From contig NZ_CAAHFG010000004.1 in assembly GCF_900890425.1 (NCBI RefSeq), positions 366,798-430,797 of the forward strand: a stretch of DNA of 64,000 nucleotides, written 5' to 3'. Below are positions 28,784 to 38,000 of the stretch, piece after piece. The first letter of the stretch is position 1. Each line of letters opens with the position of its first letter. Position numbers and translations under genes: made by a program. The notes under the pieces were generated by a model, which saw only the letters and a list, made by a program, of their open reading frames with translations, made no database searches and had not been told where the DNA came from. The DNA comes from Pontiella desulfatans. GTDB taxonomy: Bacteria; Verrucomicrobiota; Kiritimatiellia; Kiritimatiellales; Pontiellaceae.

Positions 28784-29209
28784 TCACCACCTCGTCAAGA
28801 AGTCGCAACGGAATGCCTGAAGGCTTATCGCGATATACCGGGTTTGGGGATTGGGTCGATTCCCGAGTGGATCCACCTTCATATAGCCGCCCGCATCATC
28901 CAGCTGAATGGCATGCAACGGCCGCTTGTGCTCATCCAGAAATTCAACCTGGGCATTTGCCAGTTTGATTTCCTTGCCCTTGTAGGTGAACTCAATGAAA
29001 TAGGTATGCCCCGAGGTATTGAGTTCAGGGTTTGAACTCTTAACCGCCCGGGTTGTGACCATCTGGTCAAGAACCTCCACTTCGGTATGGCTGTCGTATA
29101 GACGGAAAGAGCACACGGCGACCGCCAACTGATCGGCAATCGACTGCCCGAACGTGGATGCTACAAATAAAGGAACCAACGACGCGACAACCATCCATGT
29201 TTTGCTCAT
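28784..29209 (-). CDS. Hypothetical exported protein, 141 residues
   Basis: Not recognised. The start at 29209 has GAAAGGAG 7-8 bases upstream and gives a clear signal peptide (MSKTWMVVASLVPLFVASTFG). The mature part is about 120 residues, beta-rich, with a single cysteine in AVCSFRLYD and one more near the end (FRCDF), which could form a disulfide. It is convergent with galM (41-bp gap) and divergent from the glycosyltransferase gene. Confidence 0.7.
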   Translation of the reverse strand: MSKTWMVVASLVPLFVASTFGQSIADQLAVAVCSFRLYDSHTEVEVLDQMVTTRAVKSSNPELNTSGHTYFIEFTYKGKEIKLANAQVEFLDEHKRPLHAIQLDDAGGYMKVDPLGNRPNPQTRYIAISLQAFRCDFLTRW

Positions 29210-29365
29210 CCTGCACTCCTTTCGAAAATGCCTAATAAATTGAAACCACAACACCTTATGTCGAGCGGCAGTTTAAAACCCGAAAGAAGAATGGCAAGGC
29301 ATTTCCTCGGCACGGCGGGGAATTGAAGCTTGTTAAGCCCATGCTTAAAATCCAGACTAACAGCA

Positions 29366-30490
29366 ATGAGGATCGGTTTTTCGACATTTGTATTGGATGG
29401 GGGGCAGACGGGGGTTGCGACGTATATCTGTGAGCTGTTGCGCTTTCTGCAATTGGAGGATACGGAAAACACGTATGACCTGCTGATGGCACAGAGGGAT
29501 GCCGACCTGGTTCCGCTCACAAATCCCAACTTCAGCAAAACGGTGGTTCCCTCGATCATCGGCCAGCCGCTGGTCAACCTGGTTTGGCACAACACGGCGT
29601 TGGCGGCGGCGGGCAGGAAGCTCGATGTCCTGCACGTCCCGAGCGCGCGGCGCGTCCCGCTGGTGAAGGGCACCAAGGTGGTGGCTACGGTGCACGACCT
29701 GGCGGCGTTTGCGGTGGAGGCGAAATACGATCCTGCCCGCATGCTCTTCAACCGCAAGCTCGTGCCGGCCATGATCCGCAACGCCGACCACGTCATCACC
29801 GTGAGCGAATTCACTAAAAGCGACATCGTGAAACATGTCGGCTATCCCGAGGAGCGCATCTCGGTGATCTATTCGGGCATCAACCGCGACCTGTTCCAGC
29901 CGGTTGCGGCCGAAGAGGCGCGCGACAGGCTGCAGGTGCTCCACGGATTGGATAAACCGTTCTTCGTCTATGTTTCGCGGCTGGAGCACCCGGCCAAGAA
30001 CCACGTCCGGCTGATCGAAGCCTTCGAACGCTTCAAGTTGCAGAACGACAGTTCGCACCAGCTGGTGCTGGCGGGGGCCGACTGGAACGGGGCGGATGCC
30101 ATCAAGGCGCGGGCGGCGGAGAGCCCGGTGAAGGACGACATCGTGTTCCTCGGCTTCGTTCCGGTTAAATCGCTCCCCCTGCTCTACTCCGGGTGCGACC
30201 TGATGGTCTTCCCCTCGTTGTTCGAGGGTTTCGGGTTCCCGATCGTGGAAGCGCTGGCCTGTGGCGCGCCGGTGGCGTGCTCGAACACGTCCTCGATGAA
30301 GGAGATTGCCGGCGACCTCCTCCCTACCTTCGACCCAACCGATCCGGAGGCGCTATTCCGGAGCATGGAACGAACGGTTGCACAAGGCTGGAGCCCCGAA
30401 ATGCGGACTCGCGGCACGGATTATGCTCTTACGTTCGATTGGCGGAAAACCGCCGAACGTGTTTTGGAGGTATATCGGTCGCTGACCTGA
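29366..30490 (+). CDS. Glycosyltransferase family 4 (GT-B fold)
   Basis: Transfers a sugar from a nucleotide donor to a glycan acceptor at the cytoplasmic face of the membrane. The 374-residue protein starts MRIGFSTFVLDGGQTGV, with an acceptor-side Rossmann half, a middle HVITVSEFTKSDI linker and the donor-binding half with VFPSLFEGFGFPIVEALACG (the conserved E-x7-E pair) and NTSSMKEIAGD. The start at 29366 matches the family N-terminus; an upstream in-frame ATG at 29330 adds 12 poorly conserved residues. The next gene, a sensor kinase, begins 13 bp after its stop, so it is probably the first gene of the signalling/glycosylation operon. Confidence 0.9.
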   Translation: MRIGFSTFVLDGGQTGVATYICELLRFLQLEDTENTYDLLMAQRDADLVPLTNPNFSKTVVPSIIGQPLVNLVWHNTALAAAGRKLDVLHVPSARRVPLVKGTKVVATVHDLAAFAVEAKYDPARMLFNRKLVPAMIRNADHVITVSEFTKSDIVKHVGYPEERISVIYSGINRDLFQPVAAEEARDRLQVLHGLDKPFFVYVSRLEHPAKNHVRLIEAFERFKLQNDSSHQLVLAGADWNGADAIKARAAESPVKDDIVFLGFVPVKSLPLLYSGCDLMVFPSLFEGFGFPIVEALACGAPVACSNTSSMKEIAGDLLPTFDPTDPEALFRSMERTVAQGWSPEMRTRGTDYALTFDWRKTAERVLEVYRSLT

Positions 30491-30503
30491 CCGGGTTTGT
30501 TGT

Positions 30504-33500
30504 ATGAAACGGGGAGCCACAACCCTTTTATGGATGATTGTCGTCGCGGCACTGGTCGTGACGGGCGTGCTCGTCTATCTGGAAATGCCGAAGGAGCAAC
30601 CGAAGCTCGAACTCACCCGCAAGGAGTTCACCTGGCTGCAGGAAAATGCCGAAAACATCCGCCTTGCCCCGTTGCCTGATTCCCGGCCGGTCGATTTCAT
30701 CGACGATAAAGGACGGCACGCCGGGCTGACGGCCGACTACCTCCGGCTGATCGAAAACAAGCTGGGGCTCCGCTTCAGGATTGTCCAGTGCGAAAACTGG
30801 GCCGAGATCCTCGAAAAACTGCGCAATCAGGAGATCGATCTGGTTGGCTCCGTGCAGAACACGCCCGAACGGCAGGGTTTCCTGCGCTTCACCGAGCCCT
30901 ATTTCCGCCTGCCGACCGTCATCCTGACCCGCCAGGACTGGAGCGAGGAATTCAACATCGACAACCTGCAGGGCATGCCGGTGGTGGTGGTGGAAGGTTC
31001 GGCGATCCACGGGCACGTCGCCAAGCTCCACCCGGAATACAACCTGGTTCCGGTCAAGGATGCCGGCTCGGGGTTCCGGATGGTTTCGTTCAGCGAAGCC
31101 GACGCGATGGTGGCCGACCTGGGCGTGGCCTCGCACTATATCGACACCTATGCCATCGCCAACCTGCGGGTCGCCGGCGATATCGACTATCCGTGGGATC
31201 TTTGCCTGGCCTCGCGCAAGGATTGGCCCCTGCTCAACTCCATTCTCAACAAGGCGCTGGCGCACATCACCCTCGAGCAGCGGCGCGCCATCAAAAAGCA
31301 GTGGATCACCCTCGACGACACGGTACGCATTCCGCGCGAAGATTATCTGAAGGTGGTCGGAGGCATCCTGATTGTCACCTTGCTGGCGATTGGCTCGGTG
31401 ATGTTCTGGAACCAGACCCTGCGCAAGCAGGTGACCCACCGCACCGAGGAGCTGGGGCAGGTCCGCCAGAGCCACGCGCAGGCCACACGCGCGCTCGGCG
31501 AAAGCGAAGAGCGCTTCCGGGCCCTAGTGGAATCGTCGAGCGACATGATCTGGGAAATGGATTTTTTCGGCAGCTATCTTTATGTGAGCCCGCGTGTGCG
31601 CGAAATCCTCGGCTACACCCCCGAGGAGCTGATTGGCAAGAGCTCGTTTTCGTTCATGGACAAGGAGGAATCCGCCCGCAACCTGGCCGCCTTGCGAACG
31701 AGTACCGTCAACTACACCTTCGACTGTGAAATCAACACCTTCATCCATAAGAACGGGCAAAAGGTGATCCTCGAATCGAGCGGCCGGGCCTTTGCAAACA
31801 ACAAGGGCGAAGTGGCCGGTTTCCGGGGCGTGGCGCGCAACATCACCGAGCGCATCGAAAACGAGGGCGCCCTGCGGCGTTCGGAGGAGCGGTTCCGCAA
31901 CCTGGTGGAAACCTCTTCCGACTGGATCTGGGAGGTCGATAACGCCGGCAACTACACCTATGCCAGCCCGCAGGTCGAAACCCTGCTGGGCTTTGCGCCG
32001 AACGAGCTGATCGGCCGCCACTTCACGGAAAACATGCCCCCGCAGGATGCCGAATCATCCCGGTCGCAGTTTGCCGGGATCGTTGCCCGGGGCGGGGCCA
32101 TCCATGCCAGCGTTTCCACCAACCGGCACAAGGACGGGCGAACGGTTATGCTGGAGACGAGCGCGGTGCCGTTCTACGACAAGGATTGGAACATCCAGGG
32201 TTACCGCGGCATTGTCCGCGACATCACCGACCGCGTCGCTTTCGAGAAGGAGCTCGAATTCGAGCGCAACCTCTTCCGCACCTTCATGGAACATGCGCCC
32301 GACCTGATCTATTTCAAGGACGCGAAGGGGCGCTTCATCGAGGTTAACTCCGCCAAGGCCAAGGAAGTGCAACTCAGCCCCGAGGATTTGATCGGCCATA
32401 CCGATTTCGACTATCTTCCGCAGGAACAGGCGCAGGTGCGGCTGGAGGATGAACGGGAGGTCATGCGGACCCGCAAGCCGCTCCAGAAGGAGGAGCTTGC
32501 CACCACACCCAGCGGGGATTGCTGGTATCTCACAACCAAGGTGCCGCACCATGACGGGGAAGGAAACGTGGTTGGCACGTTCGGCACCTCCTGGAACATT
32601 ACCTACCGCAAACTGGCCGAAGAACAGCTCCGCCAGCTCCGCGCCCTGCTCAGCAACACGATTGACTCCATGCCCTCCATCCTGGTCGGGGTCGATTCGG
32701 GAGGCACGGTGATCCAATGGAACCGTCAGGCGGTATCGATTACCGGAATTCAACCGGTCGATGCCATCGGGAGGCCCCTGCGCGAGGCCTTCCCCGGCTT
32801 GGTCAAGGAAATGGTCAAGGTGGAACGGGCCCTGCGCGAGCGAGCGCCGCAACAGGAGGAACGCATCCGCATCCAGGAGAACGGGCGCACCCGCTACAAC
32901 GATATCACCGTATTCCCCCTGCTCGACGGCGAAACCGAGGGCGCCGTCATCCGAGTCGACGACGTGACCGACCGCGTCATGATCGAAGACAGCATCCGAA
33001 ACATTGTCGAGGGGGTCGCCGCCGTTGGCCGCCGCTTCTTCAAATCGATGGTCGACCAGCTGGCCAAGACCCTCGATGCCGATTTTACCTTCATCAGCGA
33101 ATTCATCGGCGAAGAACGGACGGCCATGCGCACCATCGCGGTTTCCGACAGGGCGCAAACGGGCGCGAACTTCGAGTTCGATCTCGCCAACACCCCTTGC
33201 GAGCTCGTGCTGAAGGGCGATTCGTGCCTCTATATCGAACGGGCGCAGGAGCGCTATCCCGACACCCAGATGCTGCATAACCTGGACATTGATGGATACA
33301 TCGGCATCCCGCTGGTCGATTCCGAGGAGAATGCGCTGGGAATGATGGTGGCCATGTATCGCAAACCGGTGGAACAGGTTGAGTTCGCCACTTCGATCAT
33401 GCAGGTTTTCGCCGGGCGCACCGCGGCCGAGCTGGAGCGCCTCCAGGCAACAAAGGAACTCGTTGCGCTGCAGAACCTGATGGAAAACATCATCAACTCC

Positions 33501-34637
33501 ATGCCTTCGATCATTGTCGGTGTGGACGCGGATCGCCGCGTGATGCAATGGAACCACCAAGCCGAAAGCCTTTCCGGAATGGATGCGGCGCGGGCGCACG
33601 GCCAACCCCTCGACCGCGTTTTCCCCGACCTCGGCAACGAAATGAACCGCGTGCTCGAAACCATGGGCTCCCACGGTGTGCAGCACCACGAGCGGATCCA
33701 CTGCTCCATGAAGGGCGAGCCGCACATGGTCGATGTCACGATCTATCCGATTACCACCGATGGTTCGGAAGGCGCCGTGATCCGGATCGACGATGTGACC
33801 GACCGCGTGCGCATCGAGGAAATGATGATCCAATCGGAAAAGATGATGTCGGTCGGCGGCCTGGCGGCCGGCATGGCACACGAGATCAACAATCCGTTGG
33901 CGGGCATCCTCCAGAACCTGCAGGTGATGCGCAACCGGGTGACGCACAACACCGACCGCAATATGGACGCGGCGCGGGATGCAGGCACATCGCTCGAAGC
34001 CATCCAGAACTATATGGAGGCGCGCGGCTTGCTGAAGATGATGGAATCCATCTCCGAGGCCGGACGGCGTGCCGCCAAGATTGTCGACAACATGCTCAGC
34101 TTTAGCCGCAAGGACGAGGCGCACTTTGCCCCGAACGATCTCGAGGAGATCATCGAGCGGAGCATCGAGCTGGCCTCGAACGACTACAACCTGAAAAAAC
34201 GGTTCGATTTCAGGCATATCCGCATCGATCGGGATTTCGATGAGCTCGAACCCATCCCGTGCGAGGGCAGCCAGGTGCAGCAGGTGATGCTCAACCTGCT
34301 GTCGAACAGCGCCCAGGCCATGGCCGCCCGCCCGGATGAGGCCCCGGAACCCCGGATTGTGGTTCGGTTGAAAAAAGAGAAGGACATGGCGCTGATCGAG
34401 GTGGAGGACAACGGCCCCGGCATGGATGAGGAAACCCGCAAGCGCGCATTCGAGCCGTTCTTCACCACCAAGGAGGTGGGGCACGGTACTGGATTGGGCT
34501 TGTCGGTCTCCTATTTCATCATCACCGAAAACCACGGCGGAACCATGAATGTGCACTCCGCCCCGGGCCGCGGCGCCCGTTTCAGCATCCGGATTCCGTA
34601 TGAACACCGCATGGAACGTTGGGGGTTGCGCCTGTGA
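30504..34637 (+). CDS. Giant sensor histidine kinase (SBP-TM-PAS5-GAF-HK)
   Basis: A 1377-residue membrane sensor kinase. The order is: membrane helix (about 8-26); periplasmic SBP_bac_3-type ligand-binding domain (about 45-270, with FTEPYFRLPTVILT); second helix (about 285-304); coiled coil; PAS domains at about 335-450, 456-575, 590-710 and 718-830; GAF-like domain (about 840-975); fifth PAS (about 995-1105); HisKA with phospho-acceptor H1126 in GMAHEINNPLAG; and a HATPase domain with NLLSNSAQA, DNGPGMDEE and GHGTGLGLS. It has no receiver domain of its own; three separate receivers follow directly. PAS4 and PAS5 resemble each other closely (SMPSILVGVD / SMPSIIVGVD), suggesting internal duplication. 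The ligand is unknown; SBP_bac_3 folds usually bind amino acids or similar small solutes. Confidence 0.95.
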   Translation: MKRGATTLLWMIVVAALVVTGVLVYLEMPKEQPKLELTRKEFTWLQENAENIRLAPLPDSRPVDFIDDKGRHAGLTADYLRLIENKLGLRFRIVQCENWAEILEKLRNQEIDLVGSVQNTPERQGFLRFTEPYFRLPTVILTRQDWSEEFNIDNLQGMPVVVVEGSAIHGHVAKLHPEYNLVPVKDAGSGFRMVSFSEADAMVADLGVASHYIDTYAIANLRVAGDIDYPWDLCLASRKDWPLLNSILNKALAHITLEQRRAIKKQWITLDDTVRIPREDYLKVVGGILIVTLLAIGSVMFWNQTLRKQVTHRTEELGQVRQSHAQATRALGESEERFRALVESSSDMIWEMDFFGSYLYVSPRVREILGYTPEELIGKSSFSFMDKEESARNLAALRTSTVNYTFDCEINTFIHKNGQKVILESSGRAFANNKGEVAGFRGVARNITERIENEGALRRSEERFRNLVETSSDWIWEVDNAGNYTYASPQVETLLGFAPNELIGRHFTENMPPQDAESSRSQFAGIVARGGAIHASVSTNRHKDGRTVMLETSAVPFYDKDWNIQGYRGIVRDITDRVAFEKELEFERNLFRTFMEHAPDLIYFKDAKGRFIEVNSAKAKEVQLSPEDLIGHTDFDYLPQEQAQVRLEDEREVMRTRKPLQKEELATTPSGDCWYLTTKVPHHDGEGNVVGTFGTSWNITYRKLAEEQLRQLRALLSNTIDSMPSILVGVDSGGTVIQWNRQAVSITGIQPVDAIGRPLREAFPGLVKEMVKVERALRERAPQQEERIRIQENGRTRYNDITVFPLLDGETEGAVIRVDDVTDRVMIEDSIRNIVEGVAAVGRRFFKSMVDQLAKTLDADFTFISEFIGEERTAMRTIAVSDRAQTGANFEFDLANTPCELVLKGDSCLYIERAQERYPDTQMLHNLDIDGYIGIPLVDSEENALGMMVAMYRKPVEQVEFATSIMQVFAGRTAAELERLQATKELVALQNLMENIINSMPSIIVGVDADRRVMQWNHQAESLSGMDAARAHGQPLDRVFPDLGNEMNRVLETMGSHGVQHHERIHCSMKGEPHMVDVTIYPITTDGSEGAVIRIDDVTDRVRIEEMMIQSEKMMSVGGLAAGMAHEINNPLAGILQNLQVMRNRVTHNTDRNMDAARDAGTSLEAIQNYMEARGLLKMMESISEAGRRAAKIVDNMLSFSRKDEAHFAPNDLEEIIERSIELASNDYNLKKRFDFRHIRIDRDFDELEPIPCEGSQVQQVMLNLLSNSAQAMAARPDEAPEPRIVVRLKKEKDMALIEVEDNGPGMDEETRKRAFEPFFTTKEVGHGTGLGLSVSYFIITENHGGTMNVHSAPGRGARFSIRIPYEHRMERWGLRL

Positions 34638-34708
34638 CGCCCATGAGAAATGGCTTGGGTTTGCCCGATGGTTCGTTTTAGCATGCCGGGCTGCTGGAGA
34701 TTATGCGC

Positions 34709-35134
34709 ATGAACGACTATTCAAACATACGGGTGCTGGTGGTGGACGATGAGCCGGGCATTCGCGATAGCCTGTCCGCCTTCCTGGACGATTATGGCTT
34801 CGATGCCATGGGCTGCGGAAGCACCGAGGAGGCGCGCGATCTGATGATCGAGAATACCTTCGATGTCTGCGTGGTAGACCTTCGCCTGCCGGGCCTGAGC
34901 GGCGAGGATTTGATCCTGCTGGCCAGCAAACGCTTCCCCAGCCAGCGCTACATCATCCATACCGGTTCGATTTCCTATAATCTTCCCCAAGAGCTCCGGG
35001 CCATCGGCATGAGGCCGGAACATGTGTTCCACAAACCGGTGCGGGTCTTGAGCATGCTGGTGAAGCGCATCAAGGAGCTGGCTGAAAACCCTGCGGCCCA
35101 ACTGCCTTTGCCCAAACTCCAGCAAGCCGAATAG
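34709..35134 (+). CDS. Single-domain response regulator (receiver) 1
   Basis: CheY-like receiver of 141 residues without an output domain. The acidic pocket is VVDDEPG, the phospho-acceptor aspartate is in CVVDLRLPGLSG, and the conserved lysine is in FHKPVRVL. A threonine/serine switch is present as HTGSIS. The start at 34709 aligns with the paralogue downstream; an ATG 6 bp upstream is also possible. It lies 71 bp after the sensor kinase and is very probably one of its phosphorylation targets. Confidence 0.9.
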   Translation: MNDYSNIRVLVVDDEPGIRDSLSAFLDDYGFDAMGCGSTEEARDLMIENTFDVCVVDLRLPGLSGEDLILLASKRFPSQRYIIHTGSISYNLPQELRAIGMRPEHVFHKPVRVLSMLVKRIKELAENPAAQLPLPKLQQAE

Positions 35135-35200
35135 TCCCACTATGGACTTGGGTTGTGACCACCGAACATTATAGTCTCGAGGTTCAATAAAGGAATCTTG

Positions 35201-35596
35201 ATGGCTGACTACTCTTCAATACGTGTTCTGGTGATCGATGACGAGCCGGCGATCTGCTCCAGCTTGTCCGCCTTTCTCGAGGACTATGGTTTCCGCGCAT
35301 CCACGGCGGAAAGTGCCGAGGAAGCTCTCGACCTGATGAAAAGCAACGTCTACGACGTCTGCATCGTCGATATGCGCCTGCCGGGCATGAGCGGGGAAGA
35401 CATGATCATCCAGGCGCGCGAGCGCTACCCGGAGCAACGCCACATCATCTATACCGGTTCGATCTCCTACAACCTTTCCGAAAAACTCAAGGAGCTGGGC
35501 ATGCGCCCGGAGCACGTCTTCCTGAAGCCGGTCCGCGTACTCTCCCTGCTCGTCAAATGCATCAAGGAACTCGCGCCCGACACCCAGGCGAAATGA
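35201..35596 (+). CDS. Single-domain response regulator (receiver) 2, paralogue of 1
   Basis: CheY-like receiver of 131 residues, close paralogue of the preceding gene over its whole length (VIDDEP, IVDMRLPGMSGED, YTGSISYNLS, FLKPVRVL). The phospho-acceptor aspartate and switch lysine are intact. AAAGGA lies about 8 bases before the ATG. The gene ends overlapping the next receiver (ATGA), giving translational coupling to the downstream glycan genes. Confidence 0.9.
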   Translation: MADYSSIRVLVIDDEPAICSSLSAFLEDYGFRASTAESAEEALDLMKSNVYDVCIVDMRLPGMSGEDMIIQARERYPEQRHIIYTGSISYNLSEKLKELGMRPEHVFLKPVRVLSLLVKCIKELAPDTQAK

Positions 35597-36213
35597 CCCC
35601 GGAACAACCACAGACCAAAGTGCTGGTGATCGAAGACGAAGCCCCCGTCCGCGATAGTTTCCACAATTTCCTCGAAGACCAGGGCTATGCCGTTTTCGAG
35701 GCAACCAATGGGCGCGAAGGAATCGAACAGTTCGACCAATGCCAGCCCGACGTCGTTTTGATCGACCTGCGCATGCCGGTCATGAACGGGCAGCAGGTGC
35801 TTGAACGGCTGGCCCCGAAAGCTCCGGACACCCCCCTGATCATTATCTCCGGCACCGGGCACATCGGCGATACCATCGAGGCGCTGCACCTCGGTGCGTG
35901 GGACTACCTGCTCAAACCGGTGGCCGATCTCGACATGCTCGACCACGCCATTACGGCGGCGCTCGAGCGCGCCCGGCTGATCGCGGAAAACCGCGAATAC
36001 CAAAAAGGGCTCGAAATACGGGTTGAGGAGCGTACACGCGAACTGAACGCGAAGGTGGAGGAACTGACCCGCTTCAACCGCATGGCGGTGGGGCGCGAAC
36101 GGCGCATCATCGAGCTCAAACGGCAAATCAACAACCTGCAGGTTGAACTCGGGCGGGAGCCCCAATACAAGTCGCCGCAAATCATCGACGAAGATCCCTC
36201 CCTGCTCGACTAG
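35593..36213 (+). CDS. Response regulator with C-terminal coiled coil
   Basis: A 206-residue protein: receiver domain (about 1-125; VIEDEAPVRDS, phospho-acceptor in LIDLRMPVMNGQ, ISGTGH, LLKPVADL) followed by a long coiled coil (ERTRELNAKVEEL and IIELKRQINNLQVEL) and a short acidic tail. There is no DNA-binding, GGDEF or phosphatase output, so the coiled coil itself may dimerise or contact a partner. It starts inside the stop of receiver 2 and ends 6 bp before the GT2 gene. Confidence 0.9.
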   Translation: MTPEQPQTKVLVIEDEAPVRDSFHNFLEDQGYAVFEATNGREGIEQFDQCQPDVVLIDLRMPVMNGQQVLERLAPKAPDTPLIIISGTGHIGDTIEALHLGAWDYLLKPVADLDMLDHAITAALERARLIAENREYQKGLEIRVEERTRELNAKVEELTRFNRMAVGRERRIIELKRQINNLQVELGREPQYKSPQIIDEDPSLLD

Positions 36214-36219
36214 TCCGCC

Positions 36220-37026
36220 ATGCCCGACTCCGTAGCCATCATCATGCGCGCAAAGGACGAAATGCCGTATGTCCGGCAGGCCCTGGACATGCTCAAGCGG
36301 CAAACCTTCACCGATTTCGAACTCTGCGCCGTTGATTCGGGCTCCACCGACGGAACGCTCGAGGAACTCGAAACCCATTGCGGAAACCTTGTCCGTATTG
36401 CCCCGGGCGACTATGCCCCGGGAAAAGTGCTCAACGACGCCATTGCGCGAACCTCGTCGGGCATCGTTGTTTTCCTGAATGCCGATGCCGTTCCCCAATC
36501 CGACGATTGGCTCGAACGCCTGCTGGCCCCGTTGCACGAAGGCCGGGCCGATGCCACCTTCAGCAAGCAGGTTGCCCGGGCCGATGCACGGTTCATTGTG
36601 GCCTACGACTATGAGCGGGCCTACAACCCGGCCAGGATCGAACCCGGCTTCTTCTCCGCCGTCGCCTGTGCGTTCCGGCGCGGGCTTTGGGAAAAGCACC
36701 GGTTCCGGGAGGAGGGCTACGCCGAAGACGTTGCCTGGGCGAAGGCATGTGTTGCCGATGGCGCCCGGTTCCAGCTATTGGGAGATTCGGTGGTCGAGCA
36801 CTCGCACAACTACTCCCTCAAGGGTTTGTTTGAAAAGCGGCGCCGCCAGGCGGTCACCTTCAACGAGGTGCCGAACCTCGGCAAACAGGTTGCGAAGTGC
36901 TTCCGGGAACTTGTCCGCGACCTGCTCCATGCCACCCGGAAACTCAAGCTCCACACCGTCCCCTACAACCTCGCCTACCGCATCACCATCCACCGCGCAA
37001 TCCACCAAGGGCACAAGCACCGATGA
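36220..37026 (+). CDS. Glycosyltransferase family 2 (GT-A fold)
   Basis: A 268-residue inverting sugar transferase, cytoplasmic or membrane-associated through its basic C-terminus. The N-terminus reads VAIIMRAKDEMPYVRQAL, with the nucleotide-binding VDSGSTDGTLEEL, a metal-binding-like NADAVP (in place of classic DxD) and an acidic EDVAWAKA for the catalytic base region. The C-terminal 60 residues are basic and amphipathic. It is tightly linked to receiver 3 (6-bp gap) and overlaps the next gene by 4 bp, so its expression is locked to the signalling genes. The sugar and acceptor cannot be told. Confidence 0.9.
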   Translation: MPDSVAIIMRAKDEMPYVRQALDMLKRQTFTDFELCAVDSGSTDGTLEELETHCGNLVRIAPGDYAPGKVLNDAIARTSSGIVVFLNADAVPQSDDWLERLLAPLHEGRADATFSKQVARADARFIVAYDYERAYNPARIEPGFFSAVACAFRRGLWEKHRFREEGYAEDVAWAKACVADGARFQLLGDSVVEHSHNYSLKGLFEKRRRQAVTFNEVPNLGKQVAKCFRELVRDLLHATRKLKLHTVPYNLAYRITIHRAIHQGHKHR

Positions 37027-38000
37027 GCAAATATACCATCAGGGGATCGGAAGCATTGGATGCGCGGATCGATATTCATCTCGAACATATCGCCAAAACC
37101 GTGGCGCCCTATTGCGAGGCCGTCGTGCTGCTGGGCGGCTATGGGCGGGGCGAAGGCACGCCGTTCATCAAACCCGATGGTTCGCAGGCCCCGTTCAACG
37201 ACTATGACCTGGTCGTCATTGTCGATACGCTCAACACGGCGGTGCGCCTACAGTTCAACACGCTGGAAAAACAGCTGACCGAGGATCTCGGCCTGCCCGT
37301 CGATCTCTGCCCCTATGCCAAGGCGGAGCTGCCCTCCCGCGAGTTTTCCCTGCTGAACTATGAAATGAAACATGGCCACATGGTCATCCGGGGCGATGAA
37401 CATGTGCTGGACGCCATGCCGAACTATGCCCACGATGCCATTCCGCTTTCGGAAGGCGCGCGCCTGCTGCTCAACCGCGGCAAGCTGCTGCTCGACATCA
37501 AGCGGCGCCTTTCCAATCCCGAGCCCCTCTTCGCGGTGGAGAGGATCCGCCTCATCAAGTTTATCCACAAGGCGCTGCTGGCCTTCGGCGACGCCGCCCT
37601 GCTCGCCGCCGGGCAATACGACATTTCCTATTCCGTCAAAAAAGAGCGGATCCTTAAAATCGGGGAATGCCCGGGTCGAGAGCGGATTGTCCAAGGCTAC
37701 CTCCAGGCGGTTGAACTCAAGGAATGGGGCGACTTCCAAGCCTTGGACGAGTACGGCATCGAATCCGAATTCAGCGGGGTTTGCGAACAATTCCTGCGCT
37801 TCATGCCGTGGTACCGACATCAATATTCAAGGCGGGAGTGCTCCATCCCCAAGGCGGTTGCACTGAACCTGAAATGGAACCGGCGCCTTTGCACGCAACA
37901 TCCGCGCGTTCAGCTCTACGATGCGATCATCGAGCTTTTGCAGGATAAGGCCGCCATGTCGCACCAACGCTTCTATGAACTGCAACGGAGGTTTTCCTGA
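37023..38000 (+). CDS. Minimal nucleotidyltransferase-fold protein
   Basis: A 325-residue protein with a nucleotidyltransferase core near the N-terminus: LLGGYGRGEGTP followed by FNDYDLVVIV (the G-rich helix and D-x-D metal site) and a third acidic site probably in DLCPYAKAELP. The remaining 200 residues are helical and unrecognised. Such folds add nucleotides to proteins, RNA, antibiotics or phospho-sugars, so the substrate is open. It starts inside the GT2 stop codon (ATGA) and ends overlapping the next gene (TGATG), implying a stoichiometric set of three enzymes. Confidence 0.8.
   Translation: MSKYTIRGSEALDARIDIHLEHIAKTVAPYCEAVVLLGGYGRGEGTPFIKPDGSQAPFNDYDLVVIVDTLNTAVRLQFNTLEKQLTEDLGLPVDLCPYAKAELPSREFSLLNYEMKHGHMVIRGDEHVLDAMPNYAHDAIPLSEGARLLLNRGKLLLDIKRRLSNPEPLFAVERIRLIKFIHKALLAFGDAALLAAGQYDISYSVKKERILKIGECPGRERIVQGYLQAVELKEWGDFQALDEYGIESEFSGVCEQFLRFMPWYRHQYSRRECSIPKAVALNLKWNRRLCTQHPRVQLYDAIIELLQDKAAMSHQRFYELQRRFS

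Noticed and set aside
32055-34607. 850-residue minus-strand open frame opposite the sensor kinase
   Set aside because: Histidine- and arginine-rich shadow; all PAS, HisKA and ATPase motifs are on the plus strand.
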